Assembly: GCA_902825945.1 (NCBI GenBank)
Contig: CADECY010000019.1
Coordinates: 32,469-96,468, forward strand
DNA length: 64,000 nucleotides
Direction: 5' to 3'
Origin: an uncultured Acidobacteriota bacterium
Lineage (GTDB): Bacteria; Acidobacteriota; Terriglobia; Bryobacterales; Bryobacteraceae
Shown here piece by piece: positions 36,373-45,022 of the stretch. Below the pieces are notes generated by a model. That model was not told the origin of the DNA and ran no database searches. It was given only the letters and a program-made list of their open reading frames with translations. Position 1 is the stretch's first letter; every line of letters begins with the position of its first letter. Both the position numbers and the translations under genes were made by a program.

Positions 36373-36995
36373 TCAACCGGCGAGGGGATCCCACACCGGC
36401 GCCAAGTCCACCTCGAATCCCCCTCCATTGGCCCCTCTCCCCGGACTGATGGAGCGCCGGTCATTGCTTCCGCTTCGAGTCCCGGACGATACACTTCGAC
36501 GGTACGTGTTTCGGGATCGATCAGCCACCTGAGTTGCGCCCCGGGCGGCCAGCCATTCGTCCATCTTTTCGCGGCAGTGCCCGGATGCGGCCGGTTGGCG
36601 AGCGCGACTCGATCACGAAATTCGGGGCCGCTGGCCAGAAGCGGCTGAAGGCCTTACGGATCCAAGCCCTTGATGCGGCCCTTGAAGACCCAGGCGGCAT
36701 CGGCACCGCGGGAAGATGAGCCTCTTCGATCACGAACGCCATATTCCACCGTGTAGGGCACACCCCGGGCCCTCCCCCAGCGTCAACTCCACCTCTTCCG
36801 GCATCCAAAAGGAACCGTGGCCACGACGCCAATGAAGCCCGTGTTGGCCATGGGCCTTGGAAGGGCGGCCCCCTGGCTGCTCGTGCAAGCGGCGGTTCCC
36901 AACACCCGAGATCCTCGAAATCCCGCGTCCATCGGCAAGTTCACCTCCCGGCCGTTCGGGCTCGAGCTGTGGATCTCGATTCACGGCGAAGGCGG
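36373..36995 (-). pseudogene. Degraded Uma2-family (DUF820) endonuclease gene
   Basis: No single frame covers it, but pieces of a Uma2 protein appear in order on the minus strand in different frames: FAVNRDPQLEPERPGG and ISGVGNRRLHEQ near the start, SRAWIRKAFSRFWPAAPNF and PNFVIESRSPTGRIRA in the middle, EKMDEWLAA, then QLRWLIDPETRTVEVYRPG, and GFEVDLAPVWDPLAG before the stop at 36373. At least three single-base frameshifts separate them; one is an extra C in GCCGCCCGGGGCG. Uma2 genes usually encode about 190-210 aa, matching the span. It lies between a good and a broken copy of the ACT gene. Confidence 0.75.
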
Positions 36996-37287
36996 TCCGC
37001 ACGCGTCACCGGCAGGCTCCTCGAATGAGCGAGGCACTGCCGCTCTACCGCGCGGAACTCGGCGTCAGCCGGCGCTGCTCGAATGCGAGAGACTGGACTG
37101 TTCCGGGGGACACCGGGCACCTCCTGAAAACAACGAAGAAGCACTGCCGGGTGCTCTCGGGTCACAGCTCCCAGTGTTGATCCGAGGTGACGATCACCCG
37201 GGCGCCGTGGCGAGATCCACCGGCGGCCCGGCACTTCGGGTACGTGATCTAGGTTCGCGAGCCGGATCATGGGCGGCGGCGAAGTAG
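36990..37287 (+). pseudogene. Decayed second copy of the ACT-domain gene
   Basis: Base-level similarity to 36000-36362 is plain: GACACCGGGCAC, AGTGTTGATCC, GGGCGCCGTGGCG, ATCCACCGG, GGCACTTCGG and GCGGCGGCGAAG occur in the same order and spacing as in the intact gene. Insertions, deletions and an in-frame stop (CAGTGTTGA) break it, and the internal segment after ATCCACCGG is shortened. No ribosome binding site or start is evident. It probably arose by local duplication of the ACT gene and then decayed. Confidence 0.75.
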
Positions 37288-37375
37288 CGTAGCGTTTTTT
37301 TTTCGCATATTGTGATCCCTGAAGGGTCTGGATGACGAATTCACTTTCGACGGACCGATATTCAAGGAGAGCATA

Positions 37376-38284
37376 GTGACGATCAAGAACTTTCGCGCCG
37401 CGATGATGATGAGCGCGCTTGCCACGACCGGCTGGGCGCAAGGCAACAGCAACGACAACATGCCGTTCACGATGAACGGGGTGACCTTCGCGAACAAGCA
37501 GGCGTTCGTTGACAACGCGCGCTGTTCGACGCGCAAGCTGGAACAGGACGAAGTCGAGGAGATGGACCGGGTGGTCCGCAACTTCCAGGGCCGGGCGGCG
37601 GGCGCCGCCGCGCGGACCGGCGGAGTGATCGACGTCTACTGGCACGTCATCAACCGCGGAACGGCGTCGGCGGACGGCAACATCTCCAACAGCCAGATTG
37701 CGTCTCAGATGAGCGTTCTCAACGCTGCCTACGCGTCAACCGGCTGGTCGTTCAACCTCGTCTCCGTTGATCGCACCACCAACGCCGCTTGGTACGGAAT
37801 GAGCCCGGGAACCTCCGCTGAAGCGGCGGCGAAGAACGCGCTTCGCCAGGGCACTGCGGACGACCTGAACATCTACTCCGCCAACCTGGGCGGCGGCCTG
37901 CTCGGCTGGGCAACATTCCCGCAGGATTACGGCAGGAGTCCGAAGATGGACGGTGTCGTGGTGCTTTTCTCGAGCCTTCCCGGCGGATCGGCCGCGCCCT
38001 ACAATCTGGGCGACACGGCCACCCATGAGGTCGGGCACTGGATGGGTCTGTATCACACCTTCCAAGGCGGCTGTAGCCGGACCGGTGACCGCGTGAGTGA
38101 CACGCCCGCCGAAAAGTCCGCCTCTTTTGGCTGTCCTACCGGGCGCGATACCTGTACCGCGCCGGGTTTTGACCCGATCACCAATTTCATGGACTACACC
38201 GACGACGCCTGCATGAACACCTTCTCGTCCGGTCAGGACACGCGAATGGATTCGATGTTCACGACCTACCGCGAAGGCAAGTAG
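37376..38284 (+). CDS. Secreted zinc metalloprotease, M43 (pappalysin/cytophagalysin) type
   Basis: 302 aa from GTG 37376, with AAGGAG about 8 bases upstream. The signal peptide is [22 protein letters not shown]. The metzincin motif [11 protein letters not shown] (HExxHxxGxxH) provides three His ligands and the catalytic Glu. Met-turn-like text follows in [18 protein letters not shown]. The early part ([32 protein letters not shown]) matches the M43B pattern, and paired Cys ([24 protein letters not shown]) suggest disulfides. It should degrade proteins outside the cell. It has its own transcription unit, ended by the hairpin at 38298. Confidence 0.9.
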   Translation: MTIKNFRAAMMMSALATTGWAQGNSNDNMPFTMNGVTFANKQAFVDNARCSTRKLEQDEVEEMDRVVRNFQGRAAGAAARTGGVIDVYWHVINRGTASADGNISNSQIASQMSVLNAAYASTGWSFNLVSVDRTTNAAWYGMSPGTSAEAAAKNALRQGTADDLNIYSANLGGGLLGWATFPQDYGRSPKMDGVVVLFSSLPGGSAAPYNLGDTATHEVGHWMGLYHTFQGGCSRTGDRVSDTPAEKSASFGCPTGRDTCTAPGFDPITNFMDYTDDACMNTFSSGQDTRMDSMFTTYREGK

Positions 38285-38297
38285 CCGTCCGATTCCA

Positions 38298-38330
38298 GGG
38301 CCCGTGCGGCGACATGCGCCGGACGGGCCC
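38298..38330. terminator. Hairpin between the convergent M43 protease and oxidoreductase genes
   Basis: GGGCCCGT (38298-38305) pairs with ACGGGCCC (38323-38330), and the inner CGGCG/CGCCG arms also pair around an ACATG loop. It is nearly perfectly symmetric, so it could end transcripts from both sides; the T tract after it is poor (CCATTCTTGC). Confidence 0.6.
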
Positions 38331-38353
38331 CATTCTTGCTCGGCGGAAGCCTG

Positions 38354-39298
38354 CTACGTGCCGCGGTTCGACTGGAGAGCCTTCGCCGTCACCCAGTCCG
38401 TCCAGATCGAGGTAGCGCCGGTGGCCTGCAACTCAGCTTTGCCGAGCAGCGATTGCACGAAGTTTTCGACGCATGGATAGTGCAGATTGGCGTGCCGTGG
38501 CAGGTCGAGCCGGCCGCCGGGATAATCGAGGTACGGTCCGCTCAGAGGTGACAATACGATTTCGCCATCGGTTCCGATGATCCGGAAATCGTCCCGATCC
38601 CGGCGCGAGTGCCAGCGCACGTCGATCACTCCGCGAACCTTGTTTGCGTATTCGATCATCACCGTGGCCGAGTCCTCGACCTTCGGCGGATGTACGATGT
38701 TCGAAAGTTGCGCGGCCACGCGCACGGGAGTTCCGAACAGAAAGTTGTAGAGGTCGATGCGGTGCGAGGCGATGTCGTACAGCGGACCGCCTCCCGACCA
38801 CGCTGGGTCGAGCAGCCAGCTTCGGCGTCCATCTTCATCTTGAAACCAGCTATGGCAATTGCACTCCGCGTAAACCGGAGTCCCGATCGCGCCCTCGGCG
38901 ATCAGATCTTTGGCGCGGCGCACCTTCGGATACATGCGGCGGTAGTAGGCGATTCCGAGCGTGCGTCCGGTTTGCGTGGCGGCGTCCACCATCGAAACGG
39001 CCTCGGCGTAGTTCATCGCGACGGGCTTTTCGCAGAGTACGTGTTTGCCCGCGCGCATCGCGGCGATCGACTGCGGCGCATGCATCACGACCGGAGTCGC
39101 GACGTAGACCGCATCGATATCGGGCTGCGCGATCGCCTCGTCGAAATTCGTGTGGACGCGACAGCCGTAGGGTGCGGCCTTTGCCGGATCACGAGTGACG
39201 GCGGCGCGGAGTTCGCTATCGGGTTCGGCGAGAATCGCGGGAATCGCGCGTTTCGAGGTGATGTCTCCGATGCCTACGACGAGCCAGCGGATCTTCAT
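38354..39298 (-). CDS. Gfo/Idh/MocA-family oxidoreductase
   Basis: 314 aa from ATG 39298 (MKIRWLVVGIGDITSKRAI), which overlaps the stop of the rhomboid gene (ATGA). The Rossmann fold with GIGD, the hinge motif VLCEKPVAMNY with the catalytic Lys, and the C-terminal substrate domain with LYDIASHRIDLYNFLFG are typical. There is no export leader, so unlike the member at 8522 it is cytoplasmic. Substrate unknown, probably a sugar or sugar derivative. Confidence 0.88.
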   Translation of the reverse strand: MKIRWLVVGIGDITSKRAIPAILAEPDSELRAAVTRDPAKAAPYGCRVHTNFDEAIAQPDIDAVYVATPVVMHAPQSIAAMRAGKHVLCEKPVAMNYAEAVSMVDAATQTGRTLGIAYYRRMYPKVRRAKDLIAEGAIGTPVYAECNCHSWFQDEDGRRSWLLDPAWSGGGPLYDIASHRIDLYNFLFGTPVRVAAQLSNIVHPPKVEDSATVMIEYANKVRGVIDVRWHSRRDRDDFRIIGTDGEIVLSPLSGPYLDYPGGRLDLPRHANLHYPCVENFVQSLLGKAELQATGATSIWTDWVTAKALQSNRGT

Positions 39299-40113
39299 GC
39301 AAACCTCGCGAGCGTTTGCGCCATGCGGAAGAACGCGTATGCCGTCATCGCCAGGAAAGCGTAGAACAACGTGTTCCAGATTTGTTCGGACCAGTGTCCA
39401 AACCTCGGGCGTCCCGCAACGCGCGCCATGACGAAACCGCCAGCAAGTCCGCCGACGTGCGCGGCGTTGTCGATGTTCCCGAACATGCCGAAGTTCGCGA
39501 CCACGCCGAACAGCAGCGAGTAGAGCGCCCAGCGTTTGTACTGCGCCTTGACGGCGAGTCCCTGCAGCGTGCCCGCCATCGAACCGGCGGCGATCATCGC
39601 GCCGATCAGGCCGAATAGTCCGGCGGAGGCTCCGACGGAAACGGCGTTCGACCAGAGCGAACTCGCCATGAAGCCCGTGATCGTTGCCATGAAGTAGATC
39701 ATCACCATGCGCCGGGGTCCGAACAAATCCTCGACGGCCGCGCTCAGGTCGAGCATCACCCAGGTGTTCATCAGGAAGTGCATCAACCCGCCGTGCAAGA
39801 ATCCCGCCGTGATCAGGCGCCAATACTCACCTTGGGCGAGCAGAGGATTCCACTTGGCCCCGAAGAGCACCAGCGTCCGGCTGTCGATATCGGAGATCGC
39901 GCGCGGATTGCCCGCGTTGTGGCTCATGATGATCGTCGCAACGAAGAGCGCTCCGTTGATGAGCAGGATCAGCGAAGTGACGAACTGCGCGTGCGGAATC
40001 AGCCCGCCCACCAGATCTTGCGCGGCGGCGAAGCCTCGCGCCGGAACCGGCACGTCGCAGTAGGGACAGACCTTGTCGTCGATCGTGATAAAAGCCCGGC
40101 AATTCGGGCACAT
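39295..40113 (-). CDS. Rhomboid-family intramembrane serine protease with N-terminal zinc ribbon
   Basis: 272 aa from ATG 40113; a GTG at 40128 is an alternative that adds VDRRR. The N-terminus is a zinc ribbon (MCPNCRAF, KVCPYCDVPVP). Six or more membrane helices follow. Rhomboid features are YWRLITAGFLHGGLMHFLMN, the active-site Ser in VGASAGLFGLIGA and the His in DNAAHVGGLAGGF. Rhomboids cut membrane proteins inside the lipid bilayer. The gene is followed with overlap by the oxidoreductase gene and is divergent from the sialidase-like gene, with which the longer frame would overlap. Confidence 0.88.
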   Translation of the reverse strand: MCPNCRAFITIDDKVCPYCDVPVPARGFAAAQDLVGGLIPHAQFVTSLILLINGALFVATIIMSHNAGNPRAISDIDSRTLVLFGAKWNPLLAQGEYWRLITAGFLHGGLMHFLMNTWVMLDLSAAVEDLFGPRRMVMIYFMATITGFMASSLWSNAVSVGASAGLFGLIGAMIAAGSMAGTLQGLAVKAQYKRWALYSLLFGVVANFGMFGNIDNAAHVGGLAGGFVMARVAGRPRFGHWSEQIWNTLFYAFLAMTAYAFFRMAQTLARFA

Positions 40114-40169
40114 GCGGCGGCGGTCCACGTAGTTCCATTGTACCGGCCCTGCGACAATGGTCGAAGCCC

Positions 40170-41348
40170 ATGCCACTTCGCGTTCCCGCGGCCTTGTTGG
40201 CCGCCACCTTCGCGGTCGCGGCCGCCGAGCCGTTCCTGACCTCTGAACTCGTCTTTCCGCCCGAGAAGAAACACAACCACGCATCGACGATCGTCGAACT
40301 GCCGGGCGGCGATCTGTTCCTCGTCTGGTATCGAGGCTCCGGCGAGCGGACCGCCGATGACGTCGACATCCGCTACTCGCGGCTGAAGAAGGGCTCGAAA
40401 CAGTGGATGACACCGCGCGTGATCGCCGACACGCCGAACTTCCCTGACTGCAATCCTGCCGCGTTCGTCGATTCCAGGCAGCGTCTCTGGATCCTGTGGC
40501 CGGTGATCATGGCGAACGAGTGGCACACGGCGATGATGAAGTACTCGATCTCCTCGGATTACAAAGATGTCGCGAAGCTGCCTGAATGGGATCTCTCGGA
40601 TAACATCACGATCATCCCGCGCAATTTCGCGGCGAAGATCGAGCAGGTGTTCGGTCCGGCGCTGGCGAAGGCTGAGCCGGGATCGCGCGCCGAGAAGTAC
40701 CTGAAGAACGTGATCGAGAAATCGAAGGACAAGTACTTCGCGCGGATGGGCTGGATGACACGTGCGCATCCGGTGGAGTTGCCTGGCGGACGGATCATCG
40801 TGCCGCTCTATTCCGATGGCTACAGCGTGTCGATCATGGCCATCTCCGACGATGGCGGCAAGACCTGGTTCGCGAGCGAGCCACTGGTGGGCTACGGCGC
40901 GATTCAGGCATCGATCGCGCGGAAGAAAGACGGAACACTCGTGGCGTACATGCGCGACAACGGACCAGCCCCCAAGCGTCAGCAGATGTCGGAGTCGAAG
41001 GACAACGGCGTGACATGGTCCGCCGCGGTCGATTCGGAGTTGCCGAATCCCGGCGCCGGGACCGAGGTGATCACCCTGCGCGATGGCTCATGGGCCATGA
41101 TCTACAACGATCTCGAGAAAGGCCGCCATTCGCTCGCGGTCGCGATCTCGGAGGACGAAGGCAGGACGTGGAAGTGGAAGCGGCACCTCGAAAACAAGGA
41201 GGGTGGATCGTTCCACTATCCGTCTCTGATTCAGGCTCGCGACGGGTCGCTGCATGCCTCGTACAGCTACTTCGTGGCCGAGGGAAAATCGATGAAGCAT
41301 GCCCGCTTCAATGTGGAGTGGGTCAAAGCGGGGCCTCGAGAACCGTAG
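40170..41348 (+). CDS. Exported sialidase-like (BNR-repeat) protein
   Basis: 392 aa with signal peptide MPLRVPAALLAATFAVAAAE. The six-bladed sialidase fold is recognised by SELVFPPEKKHNHASTIVEL, LVWYRGSGERTADDVDIRYS, PAAFVDSRQRLWILWP, RAHPVELPGGRIIVPLY, the Asp-box-like SDDGGKTWF, SKDNGVTW and SEDEGRTWKW, and HYPSLIQARDGSLHASYSY. These match the bacterial 'exo-alpha-sialidase' BNR proteins; many do not act on sialic acid, so the substrate is open. Confidence 0.85.
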   Translation: MPLRVPAALLAATFAVAAAEPFLTSELVFPPEKKHNHASTIVELPGGDLFLVWYRGSGERTADDVDIRYSRLKKGSKQWMTPRVIADTPNFPDCNPAAFVDSRQRLWILWPVIMANEWHTAMMKYSISSDYKDVAKLPEWDLSDNITIIPRNFAAKIEQVFGPALAKAEPGSRAEKYLKNVIEKSKDKYFARMGWMTRAHPVELPGGRIIVPLYSDGYSVSIMAISDDGGKTWFASEPLVGYGAIQASIARKKDGTLVAYMRDNGPAPKRQQMSESKDNGVTWSAAVDSELPNPGAGTEVITLRDGSWAMIYNDLEKGRHSLAVAISEDEGRTWKWKRHLENKEGGSFHYPSLIQARDGSLHASYSYFVAEGKSMKHARFNVEWVKAGPREP

Positions 41349-41418
41349 CCGGATCGGAGGGGTCGTGACGCTTTGCGATCGCGGCCATACCGATCGTCGA
41401 ACCGGCTAAGCTAGGGAC

Positions 41419-41787
41419 ATGTTACGAACACGTGCTGGCTGGGCCGCGAGCCTCCTTCCTTCGCTGGGTCTTGTCGCGAGCGCAATCATGAAGCTGAAGG
41501 GAGGCGCGGATTTCGAAAAGGCATTCACGCAACTCGGATGGCCGATCACGGTGGCGGCTCCGCTGGGTGTCGTGGAGTTGCTGTGTACGGTGCTCTACCT
41601 GATCCCCTCGACCTCGGTTCTCGGCGCGATTCTGCTTACCGGTTATCTGGGCGGAGCTGTCGCGACGCACGTCCGGATCGGAGAGCCCTTCATTGCTCCA
41701 CTTCTGCTCGGCGTGATGGTGTGGCTGGGACTGTATCTGCGCGACGCTCGCGTCCAGGCGTTGGTCCCGATGCGTCGGGCGAAGTAG
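41419..41787 (+). CDS. DoxX-like small membrane protein
   Basis: 122 aa with four membrane helices: GWAASLLPSLGLVASAIMKL, AAPLGVVELLCTVLYLIPST, VLGAILLTGYLGGAVATHV and PLLLGVMVWLGLYLRDARV. The pattern KLKGGADFEKAFTQLGWP between helices 1 and 2 and GYLGGAVATHVR in helix 3 are typical of DoxX-like (DUF4267/DoxX_2 group) proteins. They sit in the inner membrane; the function is unknown. It is isolated, with a 70-base gap to the gene before and convergent with the M20 peptidase. Confidence 0.85.
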   Translation: MLRTRAGWAASLLPSLGLVASAIMKLKGGADFEKAFTQLGWPITVAAPLGVVELLCTVLYLIPSTSVLGAILLTGYLGGAVATHVRIGEPFIAPLLLGVMVWLGLYLRDARVQALVPMRRAK

Positions 41788-41796
41788 CCCCTCGAA

Positions 41797-42939
41797 TCAC
41801 GCTCCCGCGGCGAGGAGCTTCGCCAGCAACGCGGTCCGGTCGGCGATGCGATCCGCGAGGATGCTCTCATGCATCGCGTGCGCGCCTTCACCCACGCCAC
41901 CGATTCCGTCGAGAGTCGGAATTCCGATGCCTGCGGTGAAGTTGCCGTCGGAGCCGCCACCGGTCGCCGATTCCTCGATCTTCACGCCGAGTTCGAGCGC
42001 AAGGCTCTTGGCGGAGCGGAACAGCCGGATCACGCCTTCGGTCCTCTCCATCGGAGGGCGGTTCAACTCGCCACTCACCTCGAGTTGGCAGCGCTTGTCG
42101 CGCGGCCGGAGCTTCGAGATCTGGCGGCTGAGCTTGTCGAAGTCGCGCATGCGGGGCACGCGATAGTCGACATCGACGGAGGCGTCAGCGGGCACGACAT
42201 TGGTCCGGGTGCCACCCCGGATCACGCCCGGATTCACGGTGACTCCGGCTTTCAGATTCGTGAACCCGGCGATTGTCTCGATCTGGTGCGCGAGTTCGAC
42301 GATCGCGTTCACGCCGGCGGCGAAGTCCACTCCCGCGTGTGACGACTTGCCTCGCGCCCGCACCTGGAAGCCTCCGACACCCTTGCGCGCCGTCTTGAGC
42401 TTACCCTCGAGGCCCGTGCCCGGTTCGAGCACGAAGACGGCGCTGCTCTTGCGGGCTTCCGTTTCGGTGAGCTTGCGCGAGGAGTGACTGCCCACCTCCT
42501 CATCCGACACGATCAAGAGCGATACCTTCGCTGGCGCGGGGATATCGAGATCGCGCAGGGCTCGCGCGGCGAAAACGAAGAAAGCAAGTCCGGACTTCAT
42601 ATCGAGCACGCCTGGCCCCCACAAGCGGCCCGCTTCTTCGCGCCACGGCATCGCGTCGAGCGTGCCCATGGGCCAAACGGTGTCACTGTGGCCGAGTCCG
42701 AGAATCCTGCCCTGCTTGCGCCGGCCTGGCAGGTTGAATTCGAGCAGCAGGTGCTTGCCTCGCGCGCCGCCATCGAACGTTTTCGCGGAGGCGAGGCCGG
42801 CCACTCGATCGGCGAACAATTCCACGAAACGGCCGATCGCGGCGGGGTCATCGCTGGGCGACTCGCACTGAACCAAGTCGCGCAGGAACGCCACGATCGC
42901 CGGTTGTTGGCCCTGGATATGGGCAAGGATTGGATCCAT
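41797..42939 (-). CDS. M20-family peptidase, carboxypeptidase G2-like
   Basis: 380 aa from ATG 42939 (MDPILAHIQGQQPAIVAFLR); six more codons would reach almost to fabZ. M20 zinc motifs: RILGLGHSDTVWPMG, GPGVLDMKSGLAFFVF, VSDEEVGSHSSRKL with the Glu pair, VFVLEPG, and a dimerisation domain with GKSSHAGVDFAAGVNAI. The C-terminus carries the final His (GEGAHAMHE). This is the glutamate carboxypeptidase branch; it removes C-terminal residues from small peptides or conjugates. It is divergent from fabZ. Confidence 0.88.
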   Translation of the reverse strand: MDPILAHIQGQQPAIVAFLRDLVQCESPSDDPAAIGRFVELFADRVAGLASAKTFDGGARGKHLLLEFNLPGRRKQGRILGLGHSDTVWPMGTLDAMPWREEAGRLWGPGVLDMKSGLAFFVFAARALRDLDIPAPAKVSLLIVSDEEVGSHSSRKLTETEARKSSAVFVLEPGTGLEGKLKTARKGVGGFQVRARGKSSHAGVDFAAGVNAIVELAHQIETIAGFTNLKAGVTVNPGVIRGGTRTNVVPADASVDVDYRVPRMRDFDKLSRQISKLRPRDKRCQLEVSGELNRPPMERTEGVIRLFRSAKSLALELGVKIEESATGGGSDGNFTAGIGIPTLDGIGGVGEGAHAMHESILADRIADRTALLAKLLAAGA

Positions 42940-42962
42940 CGCTGCTATAATAGCCACTTCGC

Positions 42963-43424
42963 ATGGCTGTAATGGACGTCAACGGGATCCAGTCTTATCT
43001 GCCCCACCGCTATCCGATGCTCCTCGTGGACCGCATCGTCGAGCTCGCTCCCGATCGCATCGTGGGCATCAAGAACGTGACCCGCAACGAATGGTTCTTC
43101 GAGGGCCACTTTCCGGATGTCCCGGTAATGCCCGGAGTTCTGATCGTCGAGGCGCTCGCGCAGTGCGCGGGTACGCTCGTACTCAAGTACGTTCCGGATC
43201 GCGACAAGAAGATGGTGCTGCTGATCTCGATTCGCGAGGCGAAGTTCCGCCGGCAGGTGGTTCCGGGCGACCAGTTGCGGCTCGAGATGAACGTGATCAA
43301 GCGCAAGGAAACGCTCGCGATCATGGCGGGCAAGGCGATCGTCGATGGCATTGTGGTTGCCGAAGCCGAGCTCATGTGCAAGCTCGCCGACAAGCCGCAG
43401 CAGGAGGAAGCCGCGAAGCCGTAA
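42963..43424 (+). CDS. fabZ: 3-hydroxyacyl-ACP dehydratase FabZ
   Basis: 153 aa from ATG 42963 (a second ATG at 42972 is equally possible). The hot-dog fold active site is present: LPHRYPMLLVDRIVE with the catalytic His, and WFFEGHFPDVPVMPGVLIVE with the catalytic Glu. The C-terminus has a short Gln/Glu/Lys extension. It dehydrates beta-hydroxyacyl-ACP, feeding fatty acid and lipid A synthesis. A TATAAT at 42946-42951 lies only about 11 bases before the start, which would give a very short leader. It starts the fabZ-lpxA-lpxI unit. Confidence 0.94.
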   Translation: MAVMDVNGIQSYLPHRYPMLLVDRIVELAPDRIVGIKNVTRNEWFFEGHFPDVPVMPGVLIVEALAQCAGTLVLKYVPDRDKKMVLLISIREAKFRRQVVPGDQLRLEMNVIKRKETLAIMAGKAIVDGIVVAEAELMCKLADKPQQEEAAKP

Positions 43425-43427
43425 GCG

Positions 43428-44204
43428 ATGGCGATTCATCCGTCCGCGATCGTCGACCCTTCGGCTCGCATTCATGAAACAGCCGAGATCGGCCCCTACT
43501 GCATCGTGGGCGCCCAGGTCGAGATCGGCGAGCGGACGCGGTTGATGAACCACGTTTCGGTCGAGGGTCCCACCTGGATCGGTGCGGACAATCTCTTCTA
43601 TCCCTATGCCTCGATCGGGCATGCATCGCAGGATCAGAAGTACCACGGCGAGTATGCCGAGACACGCATTGGCTCGCGCAACAACATTCGCGAGTTCGTC
43701 ACGATTCATCGCGGAACCGAAGGCGGCGGCCGCGTCACCAGTATCGGCGACGACAACCTGCTGATGGCCTACGTGCATGTCGCGCACGATTGCTGCGTCG
43801 GCAACGGTACCATTCTTTCGAATGCCGCGACGCTCGGCGGACACGTGATCGTCGAGGATTTCGCGCGCATTTCCGCGTACAGCGGCGTGCATCAGTTCTG
43901 CCGCGTGGGGCGTCACGCGATGGTCGGCGGATATTGCGTGGTGACGCAGGACGTTCCTCCGTTTTCACTCAGTTCGACCGAGCGGGAGATCAAGGTCTAT
44001 GGTGCGAACAAGGTCGGGCTCGAGCGGAAGGGTTACGCGCCCGAGGTGATTCAGGCGCTGCACAAGACGTTCCGTCTTCTCGGGTCGCGCGAGTTGAACA
44101 CGCGTCAGGCGGTGGAGCGAATTCGCGCGGAAGTGGCACCGTGCGCGGAAGTGGACGAAGTGATCGGTTTCATCGAAAGCTCGGAGCGCGGAATCATCAA
44201 GTGA
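43428..44204 (+). CDS. lpxA: UDP-N-acetylglucosamine acyltransferase LpxA
   Basis: 258 aa, three bases after fabZ. It is a left-handed beta-helix built from hexapeptide repeats (IHPSAIVDPSARIHETAEIG, IGPYCIVGAQVEIGE), with the catalytic His in LMAYVHVAHDCCVGNG, NAATLGGHVIVEDFARI, HQFCRVGRHAMVGG, and a C-terminal helical part (LNTRQAVERIRAEV). It adds the first 3-hydroxyacyl chain to UDP-GlcNAc in lipid A synthesis. Whether it prefers UDP-GlcNAc or its 3-amino form matters because of the oxidoreductase gene downstream. Confidence 0.95.
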   Translation: MAIHPSAIVDPSARIHETAEIGPYCIVGAQVEIGERTRLMNHVSVEGPTWIGADNLFYPYASIGHASQDQKYHGEYAETRIGSRNNIREFVTIHRGTEGGGRVTSIGDDNLLMAYVHVAHDCCVGNGTILSNAATLGGHVIVEDFARISAYSGVHQFCRVGRHAMVGGYCVVTQDVPPFSLSSTEREIKVYGANKVGLERKGYAPEVIQALHKTFRLLGSRELNTRQAVERIRAEVAPCAEVDEVIGFIESSERGIIK

Positions 44205-45022
44205 AGCGGTACGCGTTGCTGGCCGGCAGCGGCCGCTTTCCGGTCCTGGCGCTCGAGGAAGCGCGCAAGCTCGGGCATGACGTGGTCGCGATCGGAATCA
44301 AGGGCGAGGCCTCGAGCGAGATCGAGCCGCTCGCCTCGCGCACCCATTGGATCAGCATCGCGCACCTCGGAAAGCTGATCGAGACGCTGCACACCGAGCA
44401 AATCGGCGAGATGATCTTTGCCGGCCAGGTGAAGCACGTCAGCATCTTTTCTGGCAATATCCCCGATATGCGGCTCGCCAAGCTGCTCTGGTCGCTGCCC
44501 GAGAAGAACACCGGCGCGTTGATCGGCGGCGTGATCGCGGAGTTGAAGAAGGAAGGCATCGAGGTGACCGATTCGACGTCGCTGCTCAAGCCGCTGCTCG
44601 CAAGTGAGGGTGCGATGACACGCCGCAAGCCCTCGGGGGACGAGGAGAAGGACATACGTTACGGGCGCCGGATCGCGGCCGCGCTCTCGGGGTTCGACCT
44701 CGGACAAAGTGTGGCCATCTGCGAGCGAGCCTGTGTCGCCCTCGAAGCGATGGAGGGAACCGACGCGATGCTACGCCGCGCGGCAGGGCTCGTCAACGGA
44801 CGCCGGTTGAGCCTCGTCAAAGGATCGCGGCGGCGCGAGCACCTGCTGTTCGACGTGCCGGTGGCGGGTCCGGGAACGATCGCAGTGATGAAGGAAACCG
44901 GCACGAGCGTGCTCGCCGTGGACGCGGGACGCACGCTGCTGCTCGATCGCAAGGAGATGCTCGCCGCCGCCGACGCGGAAGGGATCTGCGTGATCGGGCA
45001 TGATCCGGAGGGGCCGCAATGA
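44201..45022 (+). CDS. lpxI: UDP-2,3-diacylglucosamine pyrophosphatase LpxI
   Basis: 273 aa from GTG 44201, which overlaps the lpxA stop (GTGA); the longer frame upstream is only lpxA read in another frame. LpxI pattern: YALLAGSGRFPVLALEEARK, VVAIGIKGEASSEIE, MIFAGQVKHVSIF, GVIAELKKEGIEVTDSTSLL, RYGRRIAAALSGFDLGQSVA, EAMEGTDAMLRRAAGL, FDVPVAGPGTIAVMKETGTS. It makes lipid X from UDP-2,3-diacylglucosamine by a mechanism different from LpxH, and is normal in groups lacking LpxH. Confidence 0.92.
   Translation: MKRYALLAGSGRFPVLALEEARKLGHDVVAIGIKGEASSEIEPLASRTHWISIAHLGKLIETLHTEQIGEMIFAGQVKHVSIFSGNIPDMRLAKLLWSLPEKNTGALIGGVIAELKKEGIEVTDSTSLLKPLLASEGAMTRRKPSGDEEKDIRYGRRIAAALSGFDLGQSVAICERACVALEAMEGTDAMLRRAAGLVNGRRLSLVKGSRRREHLLFDVPVAGPGTIAVMKETGTSVLAVDAGRTLLLDRKEMLAAADAEGICVIGHDPEGPQ

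Noticed and set aside
43790..44200. N-terminal extension of lpxI into lpxA
   Set aside because: The extra residues are lpxA in another frame; the GTG at 44201 with the GTGA overlap gives the normal LpxI start.
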